A stretch of 64,000 nt of DNA, taken from the NCBI GenBank assembly GCA_024752435.1, contig CP103032.1, forward strand, positions 620,001-684,000. The letters are read 5' to 3'. A model generated the notes under the pieces. The model saw nothing but the letters and a program-made list of their open reading frames with translations, had not been told where the DNA came from and ran no database searches. This stretch comes from Allantophomopsis cytisporea. Lineage: Eukaryota; Ascomycota; Leotiomycetes; Phacidiales; Phacidiaceae. The position numbers were made by a program, and so were the translations under genes. Position 1 is the first letter of the stretch; each line of letters opens with the position of its first letter. Below, in pieces: positions 35,569 to 46,562 of this stretch.

Positions 35569-38169
35569 CTAACTCGAAGTCCCCACCTGCCTAGCAACCA
35601 ACTTCTTATCATGCTCAGTCCTCAAGTACTTCTCCTGCTCGCCCGGCAGAATCTCCTTCTCACCAGGACGAATCTCCCTGACCTGCTTGGCATCAAGGTG
35701 GAATTTCTCGTTTGTAGACTGCGGATACCACAGCACGCCCGTACTCCCCCTAGTCCTAGCGTCATGAATACTGCCGGGTTTAGAGTATAAGATGCGATCG
35801 ACCTCCTCCTTGGAGAGGGGCGGGCTATTTGCGCCTCGAGTGATCGTCAGGGGTAAGACTGGCGAGCCGATGCGGTGGAGGTCGGATATGGCAGAGGCGT
35901 TTGAGTTGTTGGTTGCCGTGCTGCTTCGGCGGTCGTGGGTGTTGCGGAAATTGCTGTTTTGAGAGAGAGGATGCGGCGAATGTGTGCTGCTCTCGTCGGT
36001 GCTAAGTGCGCGGCCGGATACCACGCTGAATGGCGAGCTGCGGCCATCGTCGGTGGATAGCCGGTGCGCTAGTGGGAGATTACTCATAGGCGCGGACATC
36101 TCGTGGATGAGTGGACTTGTGTGTTGCGGTTCGTGACGGCTTTGTGTGCGGCCCTTCACATCGTTCAGGGTGAGACCTTGTATGCTCTCGTAGAGATCGG
36201 CTATGGCGTTCTTGAAGGCTGGTACAAAGTCGCATACCTCGCTGTGCAAGTCAGGTGTGGCGGTTATGGTGCGCAGATCTTGTACCACGCTCTGGAGACT
36301 GCGGCCTGACTGTGAGGCCAAGGGTTGATAAGTATGGTAGCCGGCTACGTTCGGGAGGATGTCCAGCTCATTGAAGATTAGCATTGCCCAACCAAGATTC
36401 TTGGCATCGCAGGTGTGTGAGCGTTTGGGGCAGCGAGGTATGGATGATGGTTGGAGAGATGGTATTCCGCTTCCACGAGCTCCTGTACGTCCAGAGAGGC
36501 CGGGCCTGAGGTAGCCTTGAATGACACCATTGCAACATTGTTGAATCTGCGACATCTTGGCCATCCTCATTGCTGAAATCTTCTCTCTAATTTCTTTTGG
36601 CCACAAGGTCTTTTCTTGTAGCTCGTCTTCGTTGTCAAGATGGAGAATGACCTCCTTCGACGTTTTCGTGAAGACTTCTTCTAGATTGAATACATAGCTG
36701 ATGAACAACAAGTGATCTTCGCGCATCTCATCACCTATAGCATCTTGCCATTGTGAGAGCCAACGAGACTCAACAGCCCATTCCACAGGGGAAGTACAAC
36801 GGTATCGGAGACAGACCTCTGCAATGCTCACGAAAGCATCGAACTGCAGGTTTTGTGGAACTTTGTCGGTATGAAGATGAGCTGCGTGCAACAAAGTTGT
36901 CAGTGCACCATGAATATCTGCTTCTAGCTGAGGCATGCGATATACAGTGACTTCAGATCCATCCTTCAAGATCTGGCGATATTGGCCTTTTGGTAGATCG
37001 TTGATCATTTCTGGGTCAATAGCGACTTCAGAGGCATCGGCCGCAAATATTTGGGCGAACAAAGGCGAAATCTCCGCAAGAAAATGGGATAAGACTCGGA
37101 ACCTCAAGGGAGGTATATTATCGGCACCGATGTTTGGGAATTCAAGAATAGTATCACCTCTTGGAGAGATTTCGTAATCATGCGTTTGTGTAGGCTTTCT
37201 TCCAGCTTCAGATTCGTCGAGAACATCATCCACGACTTTCAGGTCTTTCTTCAAGCGTTTGTAGTCACGGAACCGCATGCCATATCGAGGCCACATGTCA
37301 GGATCTGAAGATTTGACTCTGGAGAGACTATCTCTTCGCATGGTGTTTATTGCCTCAGTCCGGAAGTTATTATCTTCGAATAGTTGGTTGACCTCTTCAG
37401 GTGTAGCGTTCGCCTTGAAGTTGCGATATGTCGATTCCAAATCATCGTGTATCTTTTGGAGAAGGGTCTCTTGACAGGCCTTGAACCCGTTGACCAATTC
37501 AAGCCATAATTCGGCGGCAGAGGAATGACTATCATAGTGAACCAAGTCCAAACCAGTATCGTGTGGGGATATATCCCCGGCGGCAACTACATATCAGATC
37601 ATTTGTCAATGCTTGTCCACTACCGGTAGATTGACACATAGTGAAGTGAATAGTAGAGGGAGTACTAACGCGCTTTTCTCGACAAGTCCTTGCACAGATC
37701 AATCGATGCCCCCGCTATAACTTTGTATGCGGAATATCCATCATCCACATGAGAGGATGCTATCCCATGTTTGATCGTCCTGATGTTATCACGTAATTTT
37801 CGATAACTCGGATCTTCCGCTCCATTTCCAATTGATCCAGCCATGGAGGCTACGACGAAATCATTGAAATGGTCATTTGAAAGTGACGAGGAGGAATTGT
37901 GCGCATTTTCCTCGATTTTTTCGTTCGTGCTGGGGAATCTTTGGCTACTCTGGCTATTATGTGACTATACGTGAGTCAGTAATGATGATAATCTTAGAAA
38001 GTCCAGATAACACCGCGCGCATGGCTAATGAAGTCCCACATACAGAAACACTGAGTTGTCTTTCGTCCTTCTCACTACGCTTGCGAGAAAAGCTGATCGC
38101 ACTGAAGCGGCGAACTTTACCTGGGGCAGGCGAAGATGTCACTGCGGGGTCCGAGTTCCCACGCAGCAT
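35569..38169 (-). CDS. BTB/POZ-like fungal protein
   Basis: Three exons, 38169-38044, 37964-37670 and 37586-35569, give 812 residues. Phase-0 intron 1 (GTATGT..ATAG) joins ERQLSVS to SHNSQSSQRF. Intron 2 (GTTAGT..GTAG) joins SRKA to LAAGDISPHD. The protein begins with a Ser-rich basic segment, then a helical region (about residues 90-280). A BTB-like core follows: PLRFRVLSHFLAEISPLFAQ, then a region with ALTTLLHAAHLH and the C-terminal BTB helices around DAFVSIAEVCLRY and DHLLFISYVFNLEEVF. It ends in a long Ser/Thr/His-rich tail. BTB domains mediate protein association, often as Cullin-3 adaptors, but no catalytic motif is visible. The family assignment is moderate and the biological role unknown. 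Confidence 0.75.
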
Positions 38170-39590
38170 GATTTGGAAGATGGTGGTGAATGATGAGTCT
38201 TGATGACAACAGCACAACGATCATATTCTTTTGACATGGCGGGATGAGGGAGACGGGAAAGAGTTGGGGCCGGGGTCGTATTTAAATGAGAAGGTCATCA
38301 ATCAGTTCTTCCGCGGTGTGACACGACAAGGCTGACGACTTCTCTTCCTCTCTTTTTTCCCCTTCTTTTCCCCACGAATATGAATGTTGGGGTGTGTGGG
38401 GTTGATAGACCAGCATCAGCTTTGTGGGATCTGGGGGTCGCATGGAGGCGGCCCCGACGGGTTGCAGCGCCTTTGGCTCGCTCGGTGAACGGCCACCACG
38501 TTGGCGCCCATTTTTAGTGGGAGGGGGGATTTAGGAGTTGGGTAACCTAAAATCAAGTGATTCAATCTCCTTTACGTTCAACAAAGCCAAACACCCATCA
38601 CGGGAGATACTATGTTGATGAACAGACAAATGGACTCAACGATTGAAGGATTTGTTTCATTTGATCTGATATGACGGGGGATAAATCAACATAATCAATA
38701 GAGTACCTATCTAGACACTATACGAATCTCACGATCTATTCACGACATACTTACGACTACTTACCGCCTACCACCTACCACCTACCACCTACCACTTACT
38801 ACCTCCTACCTATGTTACGTACGCCCTTCAATGCCAGCTCACGTAATTGATGCCACCGACTTCACTTGGCATGCCGTGCGTATGTATGCATACGGACGTC
38901 AGTATCAGAGGGCTGTCCGTCATGTGTGGACGTGATGGACTCAAGGGACACAGTCGGCTGCCTGGTTGCCCTACTTGCCCTACTTGCCATCATGCCTTAC
39001 GACGTAGTGCTGAAGAGGATAAAACCCCTGATATGGCCCAGACTTGGAGTGTCACGCTGACTACCCGTCACTCTACATATGGCAATGCGCCACAGCAATT
39101 AGCTATGTAGCTACTGGCTGTGTCTGTATGTAAGTTATTGTCGTATCGCGCTTGCATGTCATGTCGTAGGGGTATTTCCCGGTGCTCCACCCATGACTCA
39201 CAATTCCCAAAGAAATGACTCTTGCCCTTAAAGTACTTCAAAGAAGGAAAAATATAAGGTAGCAGTCCCTTCAACATGCAAGTAATTCGCAAAGATAATT
39301 TATTCCGCTCTCTCGGGATTCCCGACGTTTTGTTTCTTGGAAATCAGATCTTCCAAAACCATCCCTCCTCTCCCGTTCCGGAGGATACCAAGTCCGCAAC
39401 AGAACCACCACGAGCGACAAGGCGCTGTCAACGTCAAAGAAAAGACCGCACACTGAATCTCGCAGGCTTGTGATAGCACCGCGTTTGTAGATAGTGTCTG
39501 TACGACCTGCATATCGGCGCAATTGGAATACGCATTTATTAGCCGCCGAGAATCAAAAAAAAATTCGCGAACAACCTCGGCCAGGCGCTA
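38170..39590. other. Divergent promoter region
   Basis: About 1.4 kb between the BTB-like gene and the RNA cyclase gene, which point away from each other. It holds a heptamer repeat near 38767 and a CT-rich stretch at 38340-38380 that may belong to the BTB-gene promoter. No coding exon found. Confidence 0.5.
38767..38794. repeat. Heptamer tandem repeat (CCTACCA)4
   Basis: Four perfect 7-bp units, followed by degenerate CTTACTACCTCCTACC. Confidence 0.88.
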
Positions 39591-40913
39591 ATGGCGACAA
39601 AGAAGATGATAGAGCTGGATGGCACCACTGGCGAGGGCGGTGGGCAGATAGTGCGAATAGCCGCGGCGCTGTCGGCATTGACAGGCATTCCTTTGAGAGT
39701 GCATCACGTCAGAGGCAATCGGCCGGGCAAGAGCGGTGGGGGTAAGTAAGCGAGACTGCGAATGCTACATTGCTGCTGGATGCACTTGACTGACTTGGAG
39801 GAGATCCGACGGCTGATGTGAGAGGTGATAGGTCTGAAGGCACAGCACTTGTCCTGCGTGAAGACGCTCGCCACTGCTTCGGGGGCGGAGACTACAGGTT
39901 GCTTTGTTGGAAGCTCAACTTTCGAACTGATCCCCTCTACGGGACCACAGAGCTTTCTTTCTCGCAATATCGACATTGGTGCGGTCTCAGCCGCTAGTGC
40001 GTTGCTTGTCTTTCAAGCTATTCTCCCATTCTTGCTCTTCGCGGCAGATCGTGAGTCGAATCCTATTAGTCTAAGTATCAAGGGTGGCACAAATGTGTCT
40101 TTTTCGCTTTCTTATGAGTTTCTCGATCAAGTACTGTTGCCGACTCTTGAAGATCTTGGGATTCCAAAGATTGAAAGGAGTCTGGAGCGGCGAGGCTGGG
40201 CCCATGGCACTTCTCAAATGGGCAGGATTCGTTTCAAGATCTCTCCAATTCCGCTCGGTTCGCAGATCCAGTCAACAGACTGGTTAGTACAAACCGGTCC
40301 TGAAACTGTGACTAAGATCGATATTTCCATCATCGTACCTGAAGAATTTCTGAGTTATCTTAGAGGTGCAATCGTAACCATCTTAGGGATGAAGTTCCCT
40401 AAGGTAGACTACAATTTTGTTGTTGAAGAGGATAGTGGGCACAAAAAACGCATATATACATTTTTGGTGGCACACACAGCCACTGGACACAGATACAGTA
40501 GCGACTGGCTTTATGATCGCAAGATCGTCTTGCCATATGCAGAGCTTTCCCATCAGGTTGCCGAAAAGGTCATCAACCAATTGGAGGCCGAAGTGAAGCG
40601 CGGCATGGCAGTAGACGAACATCTAGAAGACCAACTTGTCATATTTCAAGCCCTAGCTGGGGGTATGACTTGCGTTGGCGGAGAAGAATCACAATATCAA
40701 GAGCTTCGTCAAGAGGCTGGTAATGGTGACTCGAGGATAAGGGCGATACCACGTCGAAAACTCGAGGCCCCATTCGGAGATGGGAGCTTACATACTACGA
40801 CAGCAAGATGGGTAGCAAGTCAATTCCTGCCTCACGTGAAATGGTATTCGGAAGGACGGATAAGCCATGGTGCAGGCTGGCACGTGAATTCCACATCACA
40901 AGACATGACATAG
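39591..40913 (+). CDS. RTCA: RNA 3'-terminal phosphate cyclase
   Basis: Exons 39591-39741 and 39832-40913 encode 410 residues. The start MATKKMIELDGTTGEGGGQIVR is the classic N-terminus of the family. The 90-bp intron (GTAAGT..TAG) lies inside the SGGGLKAQH motif and is removed in frame. The enzyme uses ATP to convert an RNA 3'-phosphate to a 2',3'-cyclic phosphate, acting in RNA repair and processing. The region SLHTTTARW near the C-terminus supplies the histidine expected for covalent AMP transfer. This favours an active cyclase over the inactive nucleolar relative Rcl1. At 410 residues it is longer than the usual 340-370. It is tail-to-tail with the next gene, separated by 65 bp. Confidence 0.92.
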
Positions 40914-40978
40914 AAGAGTCTCTAGTTTACAAGGCTTGCATAGACTTGAATTCGTAAACTCAAACCAAACTCACACAA

Positions 40979-41775
40979 CTACAAGACTTCGTAATGTGCG
41001 TCAACAGGCTTCCCACAGTTGATGGACAAGATGTCCTGTGGACATGCTGAGAACGCCATGATCAAGTCCATCTCCGCCCGTAATACTACATACTGCCCTG
41101 CCTTACTCGTCGGCTCCTCGAAAGATAACGTGCGTCCATCCGCGTGAACAGGGATATTCATAAACAGATTAAATGGACTAGGCGTGAAGCCTGGGATATC
41201 AACACCTGTAGATCTCATTAGCCATTTTCACCCTCCCAAGTCCACCTCCCCCGCCCTCTCCTCGTCACGTGAAGGTCCCCCTCTCTCATCACTGAAAACT
41301 CTCACAAATCAACCACAACCCCCTTTCACCTCCAAACTCCCCCTTTCCCTCCAGAATCTCGCAAAGAAAGAAGAATCAACCTACCGGCCTCCTTAAGCGC
41401 CTCATCCAAATTATCCGCACAGTTGCGATGATACCCCACCGCCCCAAGCTCCTCATACCTCCACCGATCACAAGCCGCAATGAGCGTATCGTGCACGCCG
41501 CCCGTCGTATCCTCCACCAGCGTCACCATCGCCTTCCGCTCATTCGACGTCAGCGTATCGCCCGGCTGCGGGATAATCTTGTTCAGCGACGCGCGCGTGT
41601 GCTGCATGGACAGATACTGCTTGGCGGGCGGCATCATCGTGGACTTTGAGGTGTCGAGTGTGAAGGCGAATGTGTCTACTACCTGGGTGCCGTGCGTGTT
41701 GATTATCTTGATGCTCTGGCCGGCTTTTAGGGGGACGGCGGTGCCGTGGCGGGCAGGAATTGTGTTTAGGGTCAT
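40979..41775 (-). CDS. DUF1989 (urea-carboxylase-associated) family protein
   Basis: Exons 41775-41385 and 41205-40979 encode 205 residues. The motifs IPARHGTAVPLKAGQSIKIINTHGTQVVDTFAF, spread over residues 6-39, and later HDTLIAACD, NCADNLDEAL, PSPFNLFMNIPV and CPQDI are those of DUF1989. The intron (GTAGGT..ACAG, 179 bp) joins LKEA to GVDIPGFTPSP. In bacteria two DUF1989 proteins (CgdA/CgdB) form carboxyguanidine deiminase next to urea or guanidine carboxylase. Fungal single-copy members may do similar nitrogen chemistry, but this is inference from the family. Cys residues in AACD and NCAD and the N-terminal His are candidate metal ligands. A 36-base T/A-rich leader directly precedes the start. 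Confidence 0.85.
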
Positions 41776-43311
41776 TTTTTTATTTATTTTTGGGTTGGGG
41801 GAATGGAGATTTTGGAGTGTCTTTTGGGGCGGGGGTTGTGCTTATTGCTTCACGGAGTTGGATGATGTAAAGGATTTGGGGCTTGTGTATATGTATGTAT
41901 AGGACTTATGGTGGTCATACACTTGTCGAGAGTGGGGGAGGTTATCTAAGGTTTTGGTGGCAGCGCTCTGGTGGCGCGCAAAAAAGCTTATCATGACTTA
42001 CGTTTTATCTTTGAGAGCTTTGCTAAATAGAAAATCGATTCTGGGTGTTGTAGGACTTTTTGTGTACACAAGTAGATGTAGAAGATATCTCTTGTCATAA
42101 TAGGATAAAGAATATTACGTATATCACAATATCTACAAGAAATTAACACAATATTTTGAGAATTTTTTTATTTAATAAGTCTGTATTAAATAGCTCTATA
42201 TAGATACCAAAGCAAAACGACTATAAGTGTTCAAAAGGAAATCCTAAAGATTAGAGATTTTATACATAATATATAAGAAATAGAAGTTTTATATCTTATT
42301 GTGGACGCAAATAATCATGCCACGGATTAGGTTTTAAATAATGGATTTTCTAATTGTCAACCAAATCGTTCATAAAAACATACTGAAGACAAATATACGG
42401 AAAACAGAATGCCTTCTCTATCTACTAGTACTTTCTGTGATTTTAAGCAGTCCTGTTGATAGGTTATTATCGAAGTTTTAATAACAAGGTTAACACTTCA
42501 AGTTATACCTTTAACTGTATGCAAAAGGAGTTTATACAAGTTCAAACGAGACCTACGTTATATATAGAAATTTTACAATCTATACTGTGACGAGGAAAGT
42601 GCTGCATTTACAGCCAAAGGAATAGAGGTGTTGGCTGTGCTAGTATTTCTTCTGCCCTTGATTTCGTCAAGTAAGATCTATAGCATGATAGAGGGGATGC
42701 ACTGAATCTCCTTCGTCCTGCTCCTTACTCCCTATGTTTTTCCCTTCCTGTCTGAAGGGATAGTTTGTTGGGAGGATATATGCGTTGACCTAGAGTTTAC
42801 TGATATTTTGACGTAGCTGCGTATATAACATACTTAGGTGTGCTTTGGTACTTGCTGCTTCTACTACTGTGGAGGGAAATCATTTATGGTTGCTTGAGCC
42901 TCTGATACGATGGAGTGGCAGGAGTTCTATCAGCGCATAACGATTTCGGTCTATTTTGTTGAAGTTTTAATACCATATAATAGCTGCGAAGTCTGTTCTG
43001 GTTGATACCACGGCGTCGAAGAGTTGTCTGGCTGCCTTTGGGCCATCGTGGAATGACTTGCGGAGTTGTTATGCTCCTACCACGCGTCGAGATTTGTTGC
43101 TGATCACAATATTCAAAAGTACAATTTATCAAAAACACTTGGGACCAGGAGAAGCATATAGTAAGTAAAGTAGTCATGGAATGATATTCGACACAACCTT
43201 TATAGGAATAGATTCCGGTATGAATTCCTGTATACTTTCAAGAATAGAGTCTGACATGAGTCTTTTCTACCGTATCTAACAAGAGAAGCTAACGTTCTCC
43301 ATCACGCATAA
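41776..43311. other. AT-rich spacer at the change from housekeeping genes to accessory region
   Basis: From about 42000 to 42600 the sequence is very AT-rich with many TA-rich words and no coding frame, as expected for transposon DNA degraded by repeat-induced point mutation (RIP). The minus-strand frame at 42884-43177 (97 codons) resembles nothing known and is not called. The DUF1989 promoter lies just right of 41775. Confidence 0.5.
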
Positions 43312-44400
43312 TCAATATTCTGAAATTACAAACATTCGCACCTCAACACTCTCACGAGGCGGGGCCGATGGAGAGGCGGGAATTTGGAATGCTGCATGAG
43401 GACATCCCACTGAAATGTATTAGCGTATATAGCTTAACTTTTAATCCATTCAACTTACAGGTACGAGTCCCTCGGACATCACCATGAGGCAGATGGTAGG
43501 CCGAGTCAAAGATTTTAAAGATGGCGACTTCTTGGGTAGTCATCCTGCTAAGATAGTAGAAACGGAGCTTCTCGCTCCACTTGGCCAAGTAGCTGCTTCG
43601 GACGAATTCCTCTGTAACATACTCTAGCTCATCCATATCGTCCAACGTCACCGTGCTTGCGTCACAAATCGCAAGCGGCCACTGTTCAACGACACCCTTG
43701 TACGGGCGCCAAATGCTGACAAGTTTGTAAGTTTTGAAATCGGAGCAGGGTGATCATATCTTACTTGATGATCTGCACTCTGTATTTCGCAGTCAGTTGT
43801 TCAACTTCCTCCTTAGAAAAATGGTGGATCAAGCGGTCAAAAGCTCCGGCTGAGCTTTGGTCTTCTTTTATGTCAGCGCAAAAATTGTGGAATATCGCCT
43901 GCAGCACACACCTATGTGCACAGCCTGGGCTGGCCGTATCTTTGTCGTTCGGTTCTTGTCGAGATTTGTGAGGAGATCCTTAGAACCGGAAATCCGAAGC
44001 TTTTTATGTTAGGTCTTTTCAACGCGTAGGTAGATCTAGCATTTCAACTTACGCGCCAATCAAAAACCTCACATCGTTTCAAGGAATCTCCAAGATTGAG
44101 CTCCCGGGAAAGGTATTCCCTTGCTTCGGGGATGAACGTGTCCAAAATTTGCTTCTCATCATCCCAGTCTATCTCGGAAGGGGACCACCGTCGGAACGTG
44201 AAGCCATTCTTTTCAAGAGTAAAGTCTTCTTCGCACCCACGGGCATCTTTAATCAATTGCTCAGGTCCAGCTTCGTACTTCCAATTGCACTGCGGAATGG
44301 ATTTCATAAATCCATCGCTAATCAAGTAAGGCTTCTGAGTTTTGAGCGCAGGAGACTCGCCCAAGTAATACAATTTCGCATGTTGATCCATGGCGCTCAT
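43312..44400 (-). CDS. CmcJ/AsaB/NvfI-type oxygenase (tailoring enzyme)
   Basis: Five exons, 44400-44053, 43999-43912, 43861-43765, 43715-43459 and 43409-43312, total 295 residues, the usual family size. The start MSAMDQHAKLYYLG was preferred; an in-frame ATG 12 codons upstream (44436) is possible. Splicing rebuilds family landmarks in order: KDARGCEEDFTLEKNGF, QAVHIDQSSAGAF, YRVQIINIWRPYKG, WPLAICDAST, YYLSRMTTQEVAIFKIFDSA, GCPHAAF and PPRESVEVRMFV. H and D of VHID and the H of CPH are candidate Fe(II) ligands. Members are Fe(II)-dependent hydroxylases, desaturases or endoperoxidases found in many fungal metabolite clusters (aspergillic acid AsaB, novofumigatonin NvfI). Its presence about 17 kb from an NRPS suggests product tailoring. 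No frameshift or missing motif is seen, so it appears functional. Confidence 0.87.
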
Positions 44401-44850
44401 AAGATGTCGTGAAAGGTTATACAGATACTGTAACAAATGGGAGTCTGGATTGGTGGTGGTCTGCCAAAAAGCTTCACCTTCTTCCCTTTATAAGCGTCCG
44501 GAATTATATCTAGTCCAATTGGGGGGATAAGTGTGACCCCACATGGTTTTGGACATGCATACAAACGAGGCAGAACTATGACTATGGTGTAGATGAGAAC
44601 AATCCTTCTACGACAGGTATGGATTCGATAACAAGGGTATTGAGTAGCACTATCATGCCCCATACAAAGTAAGCAGATCTACCTGGTACTTACAAGAGCC
44701 AGCAATAATGTGTGGGCCAAGTGCTATAATGGCCACAGATGTCCGATGGGGCATAACACGACTCGTAAGCTCTTGCTTCGTATATCACAGTATAGGCAAA
44801 GGACATTGGATGTAATGTAGTTGACTGAAACAACCCTCTCAAAGTTATTT

Positions 44851-45059
44851 TAAAAGTTACATCCTCGAAGACCCATAATCTCCACCACTATCAACAGCTA
44901 GAATTTCCTTGGATACGTGGACAATCTGATCGTACGTACCGTCCTCCCTAGGTGATTTCAAAAGTTACATCCTCGAAGGCTTCCATCATCGCCACCACTA
45001 CCAATAGTTGGAATCTCCTGGGATACGTCGACAATCTGATCATATGTGCCGTCCTCTTT
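44851..45059. repeat. Tandem duplication of about 100 bp
   Basis: Copy 1 spans 44851-44950 and copy 2 spans 44960-45059. They agree at roughly four of five bases, sharing AAAAGTTACATCCTCGAAG, CCACCACTA, GATACGT, ACAATCTGATC and CCGTCCTC blocks in the same order. Copy 2 lies in the small minus-strand ORF; copy 1, read in the equivalent frame, still gives EDGTYDQIV, VSKEI and SGGD, then stops. Confidence 0.8.
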
Positions 45060-45182
45060 GGCCTTTCTCTCGACTTCGAGAGCAGACTTCCAAGGCTGCT
45101 CTCTTCCGTCCTTTCGATTCGCGATATCGATTGCCTGAGCCCAAGGGCTTATCTGGCTCTGTCTGTTTGAGTGTGTATCCAT
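44958..45182 (-). CDS. Doubtful small protein (74 aa), possibly a gene remnant
   Basis: An open frame of 74 codons starting MDTHSNRQSQISPWAQA and ending GSLRGCNF. I do not recognise it. Its composition (charged, no low complexity) is more protein-like than most spacer frames. Its last third is repeated just downstream in a tandem copy whose frame is also partly kept, which hints at past coding function. No upstream exon could be joined convincingly. It may be a decayed cluster gene, a short peptide gene or chance. Confidence 0.25.
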   Translation of the reverse strand: MDTHSNRQSQISPWAQAIDIANRKDGREQPWKSALEVERKAKEDGTYDQIVDVSQEIPTIGSGGDDGSLRGCNF

Positions 45183-45607
45183 TGTGTCTGTTGAACCAAG
45201 AATGGAAAATAGTGATATTGCCTAGCATCAGTTCAGTTACATTCATCGTGAGAGCTTTCTTGACTTTAACATCTCACCTTAATTTAGACCAATTGAAGTA
45301 CAATGCTCGCACCTATTACACCTCCAAAATGTCGATATAATGTAGAAGTGAAGAAGAAATTTAAGACTTTGTCACAGGGCTGGAGAATGAAAGTACTACG
45401 TTACTACGTAGACCCTTTGATCCCTTATAGGTCCTTCACACATTCCGAGGTCCTCCTACAATAAGAAGGGGGCAGCACAAGATCTGCAAGTGTTTCTTAT
45501 TTATTTAGCTCCTACGTAATTCACATCTGCAGGCTAACGTACGGGCTTACGGCAAGAGTCTGTATCCCCTTCGAACTCAAGCTCCCCTTCTCCGCTCACC
45601 AACAAAT

Positions 45608-46133
45608 AGTCTCTTTGGTTTCAAGCTTCTATCCCATACTTACTAGAAAAACGCTTGATCGGCCCCATAAGCTGTTCGTACTTATTGAAAAAGGTACAAC
45701 TGACCGAAAGTCCGTATCTTCTTGAGGTTCAAGCTTCCCATCTCCACTTACCAACAAATATAGTCGCTGACTACGTAAAATACGACAAAGTTATCACCCC
45801 GTGAAATTGTTCCAGGCAGAAGTCATATACAAATTCCCTGTCATCTATTTTACATGGTTCTAGCCTTGTCCCATTTTATGTAACTAGTGAATGTACATAG
45901 TCCGTATCCTCTTTATATCCAAGCTTCTCTTCTCCACTTGCGAGAAATCCGCTTATCTTAGTGAGGCAGGTCGTAGTGATCGGCCCCATAAACCGTGATA
46001 CTTATTGACAAAGTTACAGCTAACAAATAGTCCGTATGCTCATCACTTTCAAGCTTCTATTCCCTACGTAAGAACGAATTGCGTATTAGCCCCATAAGCC
46101 GTTCGTCCTTATTAAAAAAGGCACAGTCATTGG
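45608..46133 (+). repeat. Direct repeat units with CGGCCCCATAAGCC core
   Basis: Related units of 100-130 bp lie at about 45608-45707, 45708-45770 (partial), 45900-46022 and 46028-46133. Each has the order TCCGTATC, TTCAAGCTTC, CCAT/CCACTTA, then CGGCCCCATAAGCCGTTCGT with small changes, then CTTATTGAAAAAGG. Another copy occurs 13 kb away (59399-59525). Confidence 0.8.
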
Positions 46134-46246
46134 CTACATAGAAGGGAACAAGGTCAGAACCATGCGCTCGGAAAGACAGGGATTTTGTATATGTTTTCTG
46201 CTAGGAACAGTCTAACAGGGTAATAACTTTGTCTTATTTTACGTGG
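45771..46246. mobile_element. Miniature inverted-repeat element (non-autonomous DNA transposon remnant)
   Basis: Two arms of about 100 bp face each other: 45771-45872 and 46144-46246 (reverse complement). Matching blocks in order are ACGTAAAATA, GACAAAGTTAT, ACCC, TTCC, GCAGAA, CATATACAAA, TCCCTGTC, CATGGTTCT and CCTTGT. The arms agree at roughly three of four bases, and between them lie two direct repeat units. No transposase frame is present. A nested boundary is also possible: the inner halves begin TACAAA at 45828 and end TTTGTA at 46189, each flanked by TA, as in Tc1/mariner-type insertions. Parts of the same arms recur at 59115-59192 and 59785-59832. Confidence 0.72.
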
Positions 46247-46562
46247 CTATCACGCTATGTAGAAAATGTACGTATATGGTTCTGCACAGACACTCGCTAG
46301 ATACCCACTGGCTATTTTGTATCCGGTATAGTATAACATGGTACATATAGCAAATATGTACATAAAGTGGGTAGTCGAAAATCCTGGCCCGCACATAAAT
46401 CGCTTGTGGAGCCAATCATATCTGGGTTTCACCTTAACTTGGCATATCATTGGCTATATGTGCACGGACAGTCACTGCAAGTGCTCTGCTATCTAATGAA
46501 TCCGGCTTATCAATTGACTTCTCTACGGGAACTCGAGGCTCATTGAAAAGCGTGATTAGCCA

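Larger units (their letters stand above)
44401..46562. other. Repeat-laden spacer between oxygenase and MFS genes
   Basis: Apart from one doubtful small ORF, this 2.2 kb consists of a tandem duplication (44851-45059), direct repeat units and an inverted-repeat element, each listed separately. The oxygenase promoter lies at its left and the MFS 3' flank at its right. Confidence 0.6.

Noticed and set aside
42884..43177. 97-codon minus-strand frame near the AT-rich border
   Set aside because: Unrecognised, Arg/Thr/Gln-rich, no splice partner; possibly transposon debris but not supportable.
44397..44436. Upstream start (44436) for the CmcJ/AsaB-type oxygenase
   Set aside because: The extra 12 residues (MLQYLYNLSRHL) are atypical; the second in-frame ATG at 44400 gives a normal family N-terminus. 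Kept only as an alternative.
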